Source: Oscillatoriaceae cyanobacterium Prado104 (GTDB lineage Bacteria; Cyanobacteriota; Cyanobacteriia; Cyanobacteriales; Microcoleaceae). Taken from it: a stretch of DNA of 61,357 nt. A program made the position numbers and the translations under genes. Under the pieces are notes generated by a model. It was not told where the DNA came from and made no database searches. It saw only the letters and a list, made by a program, of their open reading frames with translations. Shown piece after piece: positions 1 to 7,068 of the stretch; position 1 is the first letter of the stretch, and each line of letters begins with the position of its first letter. The stretch lies in the NCBI GenBank assembly GCA_025454405.1, contig JALOON010000054.1, forward strand, positions 1-61,357, in the 5' to 3' direction.

Positions 1-14
1 ACTGTCGGGAGTGT

Positions 15-120
15 TGAGTTTTGAGTTTTGAGTTTTGAATTAAGAAATGTCTTTAACTCAAAACTCAAAATTTAAAACTCAAAACTTTTCTGAACTGTCC
101 CAGGTCAACTGTCAACTGTA
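15..120. repeat. heptamer repeat block (TTTTGAG/CTCAAAA and CTGTCAA)
   Basis: Direct TTTTGAG heptamers (about 15-42) are followed by a spacer containing TTAAGAAATGTCTTTAA and then by CTCAAAA heptamers (about 57-88), so the block could fold into a hairpin. A short CTGTCAA tract follows (about 104-119). The same arrangement recurs at 22483-22648, 33117-33271, 38325-38440 and 45966-46194, which marks it as a dispersed family. Confidence 0.85.
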
Positions 121-205
121 CGGGTAGCTGATCCAACCGCATCAATGCGCGAGTCCTAACCATGAACCTTATCTAATCATATATAGCCATTTAGTGATTC
201 TTATT

Positions 206-225
206 GTAATGTAACTTTACATTAC
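206..225. promoter_or_regulatory. perfect 9+2+9 inverted repeat upstream of acsF
   Basis: GTAATGTAA, a 2-nt spacer and TTACATTAC form a perfect inverted repeat about 170 bp before the acsF start. Its size and symmetry suit a dimeric operator such as a MarR-type site. It is not an NtcA site, because the GTA...TAC spacings are 4 or 9, not 8. The 12-base string TAGCCATTTAGT also occurs twice nearby (about 184-195 and 361-372). Its regulatory role is inferred. Confidence 0.4.
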
Positions 226-391
226 TGGAGAAGAATGCTTGAGTCCGATCGCGAACCAACCAGATTTCAAGGCTTTTCAGCTTTTTTAGCCCTCTAACAA
301 TCAAAATAAGTATAAATACGGACTTGCCAAGTCGTTCAGAGAATGATACCTATATTACATAGCCATTTAGTTATGAACTGATAGGTAAGTT

Positions 392-1468
392 ATGGTCGCA
401 TCGCTCAACGCTCCTCAACCTGAATTTCAGCGCCCCGGCATTAAAGCGCCCGTGAAGGAAACATTGTTAACGCCTCGCTTTTACACGACAGACTTTGAAG
501 CAATGGCGAATTTAGATCTATCTTCGCAGCAGAAGGAAATCGAGGCGGTGCTGCAGGAGTTGCGATCGGACTACAATCGATATCATTTTGTCCGCGACGA
601 GGAATTTGAGAAGAGTTGGGCAGAAATTCCCGAAGTAACTCGCAACGCTTTTGTTGATTTTTTAGAACGTTCTTGTACCTCGGAGTTTTCGGGCTTTCTA
701 CTGTTTAAAGAATTGTCGCGCCAACTGAAAACTCGCCAGCCGTTACTAGCAGAAGCATTTCAGTTATTGGCGAGAGATGAAGCGCGCCATGCTGGTTTTT
801 TAAATAAATCGATGGCGGATTTTAATTTGTCGCTAGATTTAGGTTTTTTAACCAAAAATCGCACCTATACATTCTTTAAGCCGGAGTGGATTATTTACGC
901 GGTTTACCTGTCAGAAAAAATTGGTTATTGGCGCTACATCACTGTTTTTCACCACATTCAGAAGCATCCTGAATTTCAATATTATCCCCTGTTCCGTTAT
1001 TTTGAAAGCTGGTGTCAAGACGAAAACCGTCACGGGGATTTCTTTAAGGTTTTACTGCGATCGCAGCCGCAAATGTGGCAAACATGGCAGGGCAGACTGT
1101 GGGCGCGTTTCTTCTTGTTGAGCGTGTTTGTGACTCACGCTTTAACGGTGTACGAACGGGCAGATTTTTATGAAACTCTAGGTTTGGACGCTGGAGAATA
1201 CAACGATATTGTAGTCCGCAAAACGAATCAAACATCAGGGCGGGCATTTCCTGTAATGTTAGATACCGAGCATCCTGACTTTTTCCCCGGTTTGAAAAAA
1301 TGCTCGGATCTCAATCAACAACTAGCAGAAATTGAGAAGAGCGCTCGCCCTGCTTGGTTGAAGAAAATTCAGAAATTGCCGTTAATTGTCGGTATTTTCG
1401 GGAAATTTATCCGCTTGTATTTCATCCCGCCTGTTGATGCAGAACAGTTGCGATCCCAAGTGCATTAA
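392..1468 (+). CDS. acsF: Mg-protoporphyrin IX monomethyl ester oxidative cyclase (AcsF)
   Basis: This is the aerobic di-iron cyclase that forms the isocyclic ring E of chlorophyll, converting Mg-protoporphyrin IX monomethyl ester to divinyl-protochlorophyllide, probably at the thylakoid membrane. The 358-residue length is normal. Two iron-ligand motifs are visible: EARH at about residues 130-133 and ENRH at about 211-214. A conserved Glu lies in the SEFSGFLLFKEL stretch. The ATG at 392 gives a standard N-terminus (MVASLNAPQPE). Cyanobacteria often carry two paralogues, one induced at low oxygen and commonly clustered with hemN and ho2. No such neighbours are present here, so this is more likely the constitutive copy, but that is inference. 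The next gene starts nearly 900 bp downstream, so acsF appears to be transcribed alone. Confidence 0.95.
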   Translation: MVASLNAPQPEFQRPGIKAPVKETLLTPRFYTTDFEAMANLDLSSQQKEIEAVLQELRSDYNRYHFVRDEEFEKSWAEIPEVTRNAFVDFLERSCTSEFSGFLLFKELSRQLKTRQPLLAEAFQLLARDEARHAGFLNKSMADFNLSLDLGFLTKNRTYTFFKPEWIIYAVYLSEKIGYWRYITVFHHIQKHPEFQYYPLFRYFESWCQDENRHGDFFKVLLRSQPQMWQTWQGRLWARFFLLSVFVTHALTVYERADFYETLGLDAGEYNDIVVRKTNQTSGRAFPVMLDTEHPDFFPGLKKCSDLNQQLAEIEKSARPAWLKKIQKLPLIVGIFGKFIRLYFIPPVDAEQLRSQVH

Positions 1469-2357
1469 AGCTGATATCTTGCAGCATTCTCAATAACCAA
1501 ACGAGAAACCGGGTTGCTGACGGAAAATCTCGGGTTTTAGGCAAAATCTTAACCAGAAACCCGGTTTCTGACATTGGTGCAAGATGTGAGTTAAAGCGAA
1601 TCGGAGATTGCGGTCAGAATAGCTAGCAAAAATATTGTCTTGGAATGAGTACCAAACCCGGGTTTAAGAGACCTGTTTGGTACTATTTTTTGTTACTGGT
1701 GGTTGTTACATCCCCTGGCATTTATTGATGGGGATTCCCCTCATGCCTCCTGGCTGATGCCTCCTGCCTCCGGAATAACGGACTTCGCTGCAAATCGCAA
1801 ATCGCAAATCTCCAATCCAAAATTGAATGGTTTTGCACTCGATATGAGATAATTACCTCACTCTAGCTCGATCGCGAGATCCCGACATTCCCCTTCAGGG
1901 CAGGACGATCGGGATTAATCCGCGACTGGGATAATTTACACGCAGTCCGATCGCAGTTTTTCGACAGGACTTGCGCCTCAAGAGCAAAACAACCGGGTTT
2001 TGTACCGGCTGCTTTGGTCTCGCTCGATTATTTTCGCAAAAAAATCGGTTCCGGCGCAAGTTCAGTTAACATCTTCCAATTTTCTCAAATCTCAGTCAAG
2101 CAAACCTAGATTGCTGTTGCATAGAGATTGACTTAAGTGTCAAATAGTTGGCTAAACTTATTCACAGCTAACCACCGAGAGGAAGTTGTATAGCGCAGGA
2201 AGTAAACGCCGAACCGCGATTAAAAACAGTTTGAGTCAGGTTTGGGTAAGTTTTATTAAGCAGAGTACGAGTAAGTCCTGAAAGATCGGGTACTGCTATC
2301 CCATCAGGCTAGAGCAATTAAACGAAAAAAATCTCCTTTACCCAATCGATAACTTCT
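1469..2357. other. intergenic region between acsF and the mrp operon
   Basis: No gene is supported in these 889 bases. The stretch holds an imperfect copy of the AAACCCGGTTTCT palindromic family (about 1500-1572), a terminator-like hairpin at 1648-1692, a GCAAATC heptamer triplet (about 1791-1812), and a possible structured leader just before mnhC (2260-2308). Confidence 0.7.
1648..1692 (+). terminator. candidate intrinsic terminator downstream of acsF
   Basis: AGTACCAAAC and GTTTGGTACT form a perfect 10-bp stem around a 17-nt loop, followed at once by A and a run of six T. The position, about 180 bp after the acsF stop, suits a terminator for that transcript. The long loop lowers certainty. 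Confidence 0.5.
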
Positions 2358-2702
2358 GTGTTAGAAGCCTTCGTATTTGCCACAATATTGTGCGGTTTTT
2401 TTGGAATAATTTTCAAAAAAAATCTGCTCATGAAAATCGTCGCTATGGATGTCATGAGTACCGGAGTGATAGCTTATTACGTGTTGGTAGCCTCGCGCAA
2501 TGGCTTGTTTACTCCGATTTCTACAGACCCCGAAAATGCCCAAAAAATTGCTTACGCCGATCCGGTTCCGCAAGCGGTAATCTTGACAGCGATCGTCATT
2601 GGTTTTTCAATTCAAGCTTTAATGCTAGTCGGAGTCATGAAGCTATCGCGGGATAACCCGACCCTAGAAAGCAACGAAATTGAGAAAAACAATACGCCAT
2701 GA
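2358..2702 (+). CDS. mnhC: Mrp/Mnh antiporter subunit C (NuoK-like)
   Basis: This small membrane subunit of the multi-subunit Na+(or K+)/H+ antiporter is homologous to NuoK of complex I. Its 114 residues match the family length. Three hydrophobic helices are visible (about residues 1-16, 24-45 and 72-95). The segment KIVAMDVMSTGVIAYYV is the NuoK-like helix, and a charged tail follows. The start is GTG; no in-frame ATG lies close upstream and no clear ribosome binding site is visible. Its stop overlaps the start of mnhD as ATGA, typical of translational coupling. It is the first gene of a seven-gene operon. Confidence 0.88.
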   Translation: MLEAFVFATILCGFFGIIFKKNLLMKIVAMDVMSTGVIAYYVLVASRNGLFTPISTDPENAQKIAYADPVPQAVILTAIVIGFSIQALMLVGVMKLSRDNPTLESNEIEKNNTP

Positions 2703-4138
2703 ATACAATTACGATCGCCTGGATTGGCTTGCCATTTTTTATTGGGTTTGTAATTTTTATATTTCCCAAACTCGATCGATATCTCTCGCTGTTGATGGCC
2801 TTTGCTTCGGCTGCTTATGCCTTAAAGCTATCTGTCGAACAGCCGCTGACACTGACATTACTCAACCATTTTGGTGTCGTATTGGAGGTCGATCAACTCA
2901 GTGCCTTCTTTATCTTGACCAACGCGCTAGTGACAGCCGCTGTCATTATTTATTGTTGGAACAAAGACAAAACAGCTTTTTTTTACGCCCAAACTATCAT
3001 CCTCCACGGCAGCATTAATGCCGCCTTTGTTGGCTCGGATTTTGTCAGTTTGTACGTCGCCTTAGAAGTCAGCGGAATTGCTGCATTTCTGCTAATCGCC
3101 TATCCCCGCACCGATCGATCGATTTGGGTTGGCTTGCGCTATCTTTTTGTCAGCAACATCGCCATGCTGTTCTATTTAGTAGGCGCAGTGTTAGTTTATC
3201 AAGCCAGCCATACATTTAGTTTTGCCGGCTTGCGTCAAGCCCCCGTCGAAGCTGTTGCTTTGATTTTCCTGGGATTGTTAGTCAAAGGAGGAGTTTTTGT
3301 CTCGGGATTGTGGCTGCCGCTAACTCACTCCGAATCCGAAACCCCCGTATCCGCCTTGCTTTCGGGAGTTGTCGTCAAAGCGGGCGTCTACCCCCTGATG
3401 CGCTGCGCGCTGATAGTGGAAGAACTCGATCCCGTCATCCGCATCTTTGGCGTGGGGACGGCGCTGTTAGGCGTTTTCTACGCTGTCTTTGAAAAAGATA
3501 CTAAGCGGATGCTAGCTTTTCATACGGTTTCGCAGTTGGGCTTTGTCCTCGCTGCACCGGAAGTCGGGGGCTTTTACGCGCTGACGCACGGCTTGGTAAA
3601 ATCGGCACTTTTCCTAATAGCAGGAGCCCTACCAAGTCGCAACTTCAAAGAATTGCAATACAAGCCGATCGATTTTCCAGTTTGGGTAGCTTTAGTTGCA
3701 GCCAGTTTTTCAATTTCCGGCTTTCCCATGCTATCAGGTTTTGGGGCAAAAGTATTGACCATGAAGAATCTGTTACCCTGGCAAATTATCGGGATGAACC
3801 TGGCCGCTTTGGGAACAGCAATTTCCTTTGCTAAATTCATCTTTCTCCCCTTCCAGAAACAAGAAAAACCAGCCGGAAAAAATCTCGGATCTGGTTTCTG
3901 GGCCGCAGTCATCATGTTAATCGGCGGGTTATTTGTGGCAAACGTCGTTTATTTCGAGGCATATTCGATCGGGAATATCATCAAACCCCTCGCTACCATT
4001 GCCTGCGGTTGGTTGGCTTATTGGGTAATTTTTCGGCGTACAATCCTTAAATTACCGCGCGTGCAGGAACAATTCGACCATCTCATGGGTGCCATGAGTC
4101 TGATGTTAATCCTCATATTCTGGATGGTGTGGGCATGA
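2699..4138 (+). CDS. mnhD: Mrp/Mnh antiporter large subunit D (NuoL/M/N family)
   Basis: This is a proton-translocating antiporter-like subunit of the NuoL/M/N family (PF00361), 479 residues, with about 14 hydrophobic segments. Conserved features include the early Glu in YVALEVSGIAAFLL, Lys in the GLLVKGGVFVSGLWLP stretch with the following HSESETPVSALLSGVVVKAGVY, and DTKRMLAFHTVSQLG. These correspond to the channel Lys and Glu residues of the family. It starts at the ATGA overlap with mnhC and ends at another ATGA with mnhE. It is the only large antiporter-like subunit in the operon, whereas canonical Mrp complexes carry two (MrpA and MrpD). Confidence 0.93.
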   Translation: MNTITIAWIGLPFFIGFVIFIFPKLDRYLSLLMAFASAAYALKLSVEQPLTLTLLNHFGVVLEVDQLSAFFILTNALVTAAVIIYCWNKDKTAFFYAQTIILHGSINAAFVGSDFVSLYVALEVSGIAAFLLIAYPRTDRSIWVGLRYLFVSNIAMLFYLVGAVLVYQASHTFSFAGLRQAPVEAVALIFLGLLVKGGVFVSGLWLPLTHSESETPVSALLSGVVVKAGVYPLMRCALIVEELDPVIRIFGVGTALLGVFYAVFEKDTKRMLAFHTVSQLGFVLAAPEVGGFYALTHGLVKSALFLIAGALPSRNFKELQYKPIDFPVWVALVAASFSISGFPMLSGFGAKVLTMKNLLPWQIIGMNLAALGTAISFAKFIFLPFQKQEKPAGKNLGSGFWAAVIMLIGGLFVANVVYFEAYSIGNIIKPLATIACGWLAYWVIFRRTILKLPRVQEQFDHLMGAMSLMLILIFWMVWA

Positions 4139-4518
4139 TCGGACATCTCATTTTGCGACTGAGCATTTGGTTTTTGCTCACCGCCAATTTCACTTTAGAA
4201 AATATCATCATTGGTGTCCTCATCGCTGTTTTATTGCCGCGCAGCTACACCAAGCGAGACTCCATCAAGGAATTGCTGCAGGTGCTTTGGAAAATCGTCC
4301 TGGCGGTTCCTCAGGCTTATATGGAGGCATTTGAAATGCTGTTTCGTCCCCATAATGAAGAAGAAATCGTGCTGGAAAAAGTGCGACCCAACCGCTCTTC
4401 CCGACTGATATTTTTGGATGTATTTCTCATCACTTTCACGCCAAAAACCATTGTTGTGAAATACCGCGAAGATGGTTGGTACGAAGTCCACGTAGTTAAA
4501 CGGGGGAAAAATTCATGA
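4135..4518 (+). CDS. mnhE: Mrp/Mnh antiporter subunit E
   Basis: This is an MnhE-family subunit (PF01899), needed for assembly of the antiporter complex. Its N-terminus has hydrophobic segments (HLILRLSIWFLLTANFTLENIIIGVLIAVLLP). The cytoplasmic part ends in the family-typical pattern in which a TPKTIVVKY segment follows a predicted strand. The ATG at 4135 is preferred over the in-frame GTG at 4129 because it creates the same ATGA overlap with mnhD that is seen at the other joints. It overlaps mnhF as ATGA. Confidence 0.85.
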   Translation: MIGHLILRLSIWFLLTANFTLENIIIGVLIAVLLPRSYTKRDSIKELLQVLWKIVLAVPQAYMEAFEMLFRPHNEEEIVLEKVRPNRSSRLIFLDVFLITFTPKTIVVKYREDGWYEVHVVKRGKNS

Positions 4519-4784
4519 ATGTATTCATCATGAACTTAGTGCTAGTTGCCATGATTTTGGCACTGCTAATTCCCCTTTACGAAGCTTGGAAAGATGAGGA
4601 TATCTGGCAAACTTTGCTAGCTTTTGCCAGCGTTTCAACCAAAACAGCTATCATCACTCTCTTTGTTTCTGTATTGCGCGATGACTGGATGGTTGGAGTT
4701 GTCGCAGTCATCATTCTGAGCGTGGGCAATGCTTCCTTAATGCTGCTATCCCACATTATTAAACGCATGAGTTCCACTCGATAA
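4515..4784 (+). CDS. mnhF: Mrp/Mnh antiporter subunit F-like
   Basis: This 89-residue protein has three predicted membrane helices and occupies the MnhF slot between E and G. The arrangement of a short N-terminal helix, a loop with charged residues (EAWKDEDIWQ) and two further helices fits the MrpF family, although identity to the classical Firmicutes form looks weak. The assignment rests on length, topology and position. Its start overlaps the mnhE stop (ATGA). Confidence 0.75.
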   Translation: MNVFIMNLVLVAMILALLIPLYEAWKDEDIWQTLLAFASVSTKTAIITLFVSVLRDDWMVGVVAVIILSVGNASLMLLSHIIKRMSSTR

Positions 4785-4791
4785 ATAACCT

Positions 4792-5082
4792 ATGATTGAT
4801 ATCTTGAGTTACACCTGCTTTGCCATTGGCATCGTCTTCTGGTTTTGGGGAACATCTTACCTGCTAGGCAGGCGATCGGTCTTGTACAAACTGCACAGTC
4901 TTTCCGTAGCAGATACCCTCGGTTCGATGATTATTATCGTCGGGTTGCTGTTAAAAATTCCCAGCGATTGGCCGTTGTTAATTCTTGCCATAATTTGTTT
5001 GGCAATTTGGAACACCATGTTGGGATATGTATTGGCTTACTGTTCTGCTGATGGGGGTAACAATGAACGATCCATACGTTAA
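4792..5082 (+). CDS. mnhG: Mrp/Mnh antiporter subunit G
   Basis: This 96-residue protein has three membrane segments. The central motif, YKLHSLSVADTLGSMIIIVGLLL, is the MnhG/PhaG signature, where family members usually carry R-L-H-x-x-x-x-A-D/x-T-x-G. It starts 7 nt after the mnhF stop and overlaps the next gene by 20 nt. Confidence 0.85.
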   Translation: MIDILSYTCFAIGIVFWFWGTSYLLGRRSVLYKLHSLSVADTLGSMIIIVGLLLKIPSDWPLLILAIICLAIWNTMLGYVLAYCSADGGNNERSIR

Positions 5083-5680
5083 CGATAGCTATATCTACGT
5101 GCTAGTCGCCCTGCTGCCTTTGATTTCATGCATGGTGATGTTTCAAGTCAATCCCTACCATGCCCTGGCTTTACGGGGTCTTTTGGGCGCGGTAGCAGCG
5201 ATGATTTATGCAGTGTTAGGGGCGGGAGATGTGGCGCTAACAGAAGCTTTGATGGGGACTTTACTGTCGATTACTTTGTATGCAGTGGCAGCCCGATCGT
5301 CCTTAGTATTAAATGTGGGCGTGTTGGAGGAAGAGTCGATCGCAAAAGGTGGCGAGAATTCCCATTTTCACCAACTGATCGATGACATCCGCGCCCTTGC
5401 AGGCAAACACCAGATGCGACTTGAAGTGATGCCTTACGCGAATCAACAGGCTTTACAACAAGCATTGATCGACAAAGAAATTCATGCTACCTGCGAGCGA
5501 AATAGCCGGCAATTACTGTCGATCGACCTTGCCAGCGAGATACCGCTTTACCACACCACAACGCGGGTGCAACGCATCTATGAAATCATGGAAAATGAAC
5601 TTGCCCCCTCTGCGACAACTCTCACTTATATCAGCTTGCCCGAGATAATTGTTCCGAAATTAGAGGAGTCACCTTCATGA
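5063..5680 (+). CDS. DUF4040/MbhD-domain antiporter subunit (MrpA C-terminal part)
   Basis: The N-terminal half has three to four helices and matches the MbhD/DUF4040 domain (FQVNPYHALALRGLLGAVAAMIYAVLGAGDVALTEA). In classical Mrp systems this domain is the C-terminal part of MrpA. Here it is a separate gene with a soluble tail of about 120 residues, and the NuoL-like part of MrpA is missing. The ATG at 5063, just behind GGGGGTAAC, is preferred to the in-frame ATGs at 5027 and 5051 because it best fits the ribosome binding site and limits the overlap with mnhG to 20 nt. The stop overlaps mnhB (ATGA). Confidence 0.8.
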   Translation: MNDPYVNDSYIYVLVALLPLISCMVMFQVNPYHALALRGLLGAVAAMIYAVLGAGDVALTEALMGTLLSITLYAVAARSSLVLNVGVLEEESIAKGGENSHFHQLIDDIRALAGKHQMRLEVMPYANQQALQQALIDKEIHATCERNSRQLLSIDLASEIPLYHTTTRVQRIYEIMENELAPSATTLTYISLPEIIVPKLEESPS

Positions 5681-6351
5681 AAATCGGACTTATGAAATGG
5701 CTTTACATTCTGGCAGGAATAGCCTTGTTTTTCAAAATGATTGTCATCCCCCATGCCGCACCAAACTTATCGTTTTCGATAGTCGAGGCTGTGATTAAAG
5801 ATTGCGGCGTACCCAATGCAGTTTCGGGGATTATTTTTAGAAACCGTTTGTACGACACAATTTTTGAAGTTGTGGTGTTTACGATCGCCATTTTAGGATG
5901 CAATTACCTGCTAAAAAATGAAAAGCCTTTTTGCTCGATCTATCAGTTTAACGATCGACCTTCGATCGTGCTAGCGCGTTTGGGCGCTACCATTTGCGCG
6001 TTAGTGGGAATCGAACTAGCAATTCGCGGTCATTTGAGTCCCGGCGGTGGCTTTGCGGCAGGCGTAGCGGGGGGAACTGCTATCGGGCTGGTGGCGATTA
6101 CTTCTTCACCGCAAGCGATGCAGGACATTTACAAACGCTGGCGCGCTGCTACTTGGGAAAAAGTTTCGGTACTAATTTTCATTGTCCTGTCAGTAATTAC
6201 GCTGTCTGGAGGGGAATTACCGCACGGAGTTTTAGGAACATTGTTCAGCGGCGGGATTTTACCATTGCTGAATATCTTAGTAGCAATAAAAGTTGCTTTG
6301 GGTTCTTGGGCAGTTCTTTTAGTGTTCGTTCACTATCGGGGATTGTTATAA
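5677..6351 (+). CDS. mnhB: Mrp/Mnh antiporter subunit B
   Basis: The second half carries the MnhB family signature, RGHLSPGGGFAAGVAGG, within four hydrophobic segments. The N-terminal part of about 90 residues contains extra helices that resemble the MbhE-like region, so this may be an E/B fusion; that is inference. It is the last gene of the operon, and a strong GC-rich palindrome follows 11 bp after its stop. Confidence 0.87.
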   Translation: MKIGLMKWLYILAGIALFFKMIVIPHAAPNLSFSIVEAVIKDCGVPNAVSGIIFRNRLYDTIFEVVVFTIAILGCNYLLKNEKPFCSIYQFNDRPSIVLARLGATICALVGIELAIRGHLSPGGGFAAGVAGGTAIGLVAITSSPQAMQDIYKRWRAATWEKVSVLIFIVLSVITLSGGELPHGVLGTLFSGGILPLLNILVAIKVALGSWAVLLVFVHYRGLL

Positions 6352-6361
6352 TTTCCCTGGA

Positions 6362-6390
6362 ATGTAGGGTGCGCGCTGCGCGCCTTACAT
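6362..6390. repeat. GC palindrome between convergent genes, possible terminator
   Basis: GTAGGGTGCGCGC...GCGCGCCTTAC is a near-perfect inverted repeat between the 3' ends of mnhB (plus) and the Imm30-like gene (minus). Related copies lie at about 9602-9626, 29756-29819, 40740-40760, 46255-46280 and 46302-46327. It is a dispersed element that could also stop transcription from both sides. Confidence 0.65.
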
Positions 6391-6423
6391 AATTGCATCA
6401 CCCTTAAAAGCCTAATTTTTGAT

Positions 6424-6873
6424 TTAAAATTTCTGGACCAACTTTATTGTTACTTTTTTTGCATTGAGATGGTAAGTAGCACTTTGTTCTAGCAATTCTC
6501 GTACAAAATGAGGTTTTTGAGCATTAAATAAGCTTAAAATATCTCGATATACATGACAAGCAATTTCATCATTTAAAACCCGGTTATGAATAATTATTGT
6601 CCATTCTGAAGCAACAATAATTAATTCCGGTACGACCTTAACAAAAGATTTAAGCTGTGCAGAAACTTCAAAAGATTCTAGGAAATGAATCAGACCAAAC
6701 ATGACTTCTGGTTGTTCGCAGCGATCGTCCAAAATTAAATGTAAATTTGGCAAATCTTCCTGATGGGGATTTTCTGCTAGTGCGACTAGAGCATTTTCAA
6801 AAGCTGTAACTTCTTCAGTCGATCGCATTAACTTATTTGCTGCTAAAACTTCGAGCTGACTCTTTTCTTTCAT
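6424..6873 (-). CDS. Imm30-like immunity protein, no toxin nearby
   Basis: This is a 149-residue soluble protein. The stretches PEVMFGLIHFLESF, SEWTIIIHNRVLNDE and a helix-rich pattern starting FENALVALAENP match my recollection of the Imm30 immunity family, which protects cells from contact-dependent or polymorphic toxins. No polymorphic-toxin gene is next to it, so it would be an orphan. The start ATG at 6873 is preceded on its strand by a purine-rich stretch (AAAGGAAGC), a plausible ribosome binding site. The family call is from motif memory and moderate. Confidence 0.6.
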   Translation of the reverse strand: MKEKSQLEVLAANKLMRSTEEVTAFENALVALAENPHQEDLPNLHLILDDRCEQPEVMFGLIHFLESFEVSAQLKSFVKVVPELIIVASEWTIIIHNRVLNDEIACHVYRDILSLFNAQKPHFVRELLEQSATYHLNAKKVTIKLVQKF

Positions 6874-6924
6874 TAGCTATTGCTTCCTTTTTCAAAGAGT
6901 GCAGGTTTATGTTGCGTTGGGGCT

Positions 6925-6991
6925 GGGGTGAAGCATTCGGATATAAGTCTTTAAATCTATATCAAAAATTATCGCCCGAATGCTTCTCCCC
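6925..6991. repeat. GAAGCATTCGG hairpin element
   Basis: GGGGTGAAGCATTCGG and CCGAATGCTTCTCCCC form an inverted repeat with a loop of about 35 nt between the Imm30-like and dynamin genes. A second copy with nearly the same arms lies at 51612-51678. Confidence 0.65.
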
Positions 6992-7013
6992 TACAACAAT
7001 TATTAAAGATTAG

Positions 7014-7068
7014 CTGTCAACTGTCAACCCTTCGACAAGCTCAGGGCAAGCTGTCAACTGTCAACTGT
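7014..7068. repeat. CTGTCAA heptamer tract at the 3' end of a dynamin gene
   Basis: Two CTGTCAA tandem tracts flank the palindrome-like string CCCTTCGACAAGCTCAGGG. The distal half runs into the dynamin gene and supplies its last codons (QLTVDSLP and stop), so the repeat defines that C-terminus. Confidence 0.8.

Noticed and set aside
206..225. NtcA binding site
   Set aside because: The GTA and TAC half-sites are spaced by 4 or 9 nt, not 8, and no -10 box sits at the expected distance.
2190..2340. Known riboswitch (c-di-AMP, cobalamin or glutamine class) before mnhC
   Set aside because: Single short strings resembled parts of these motifs, but the conserved cores are missing.
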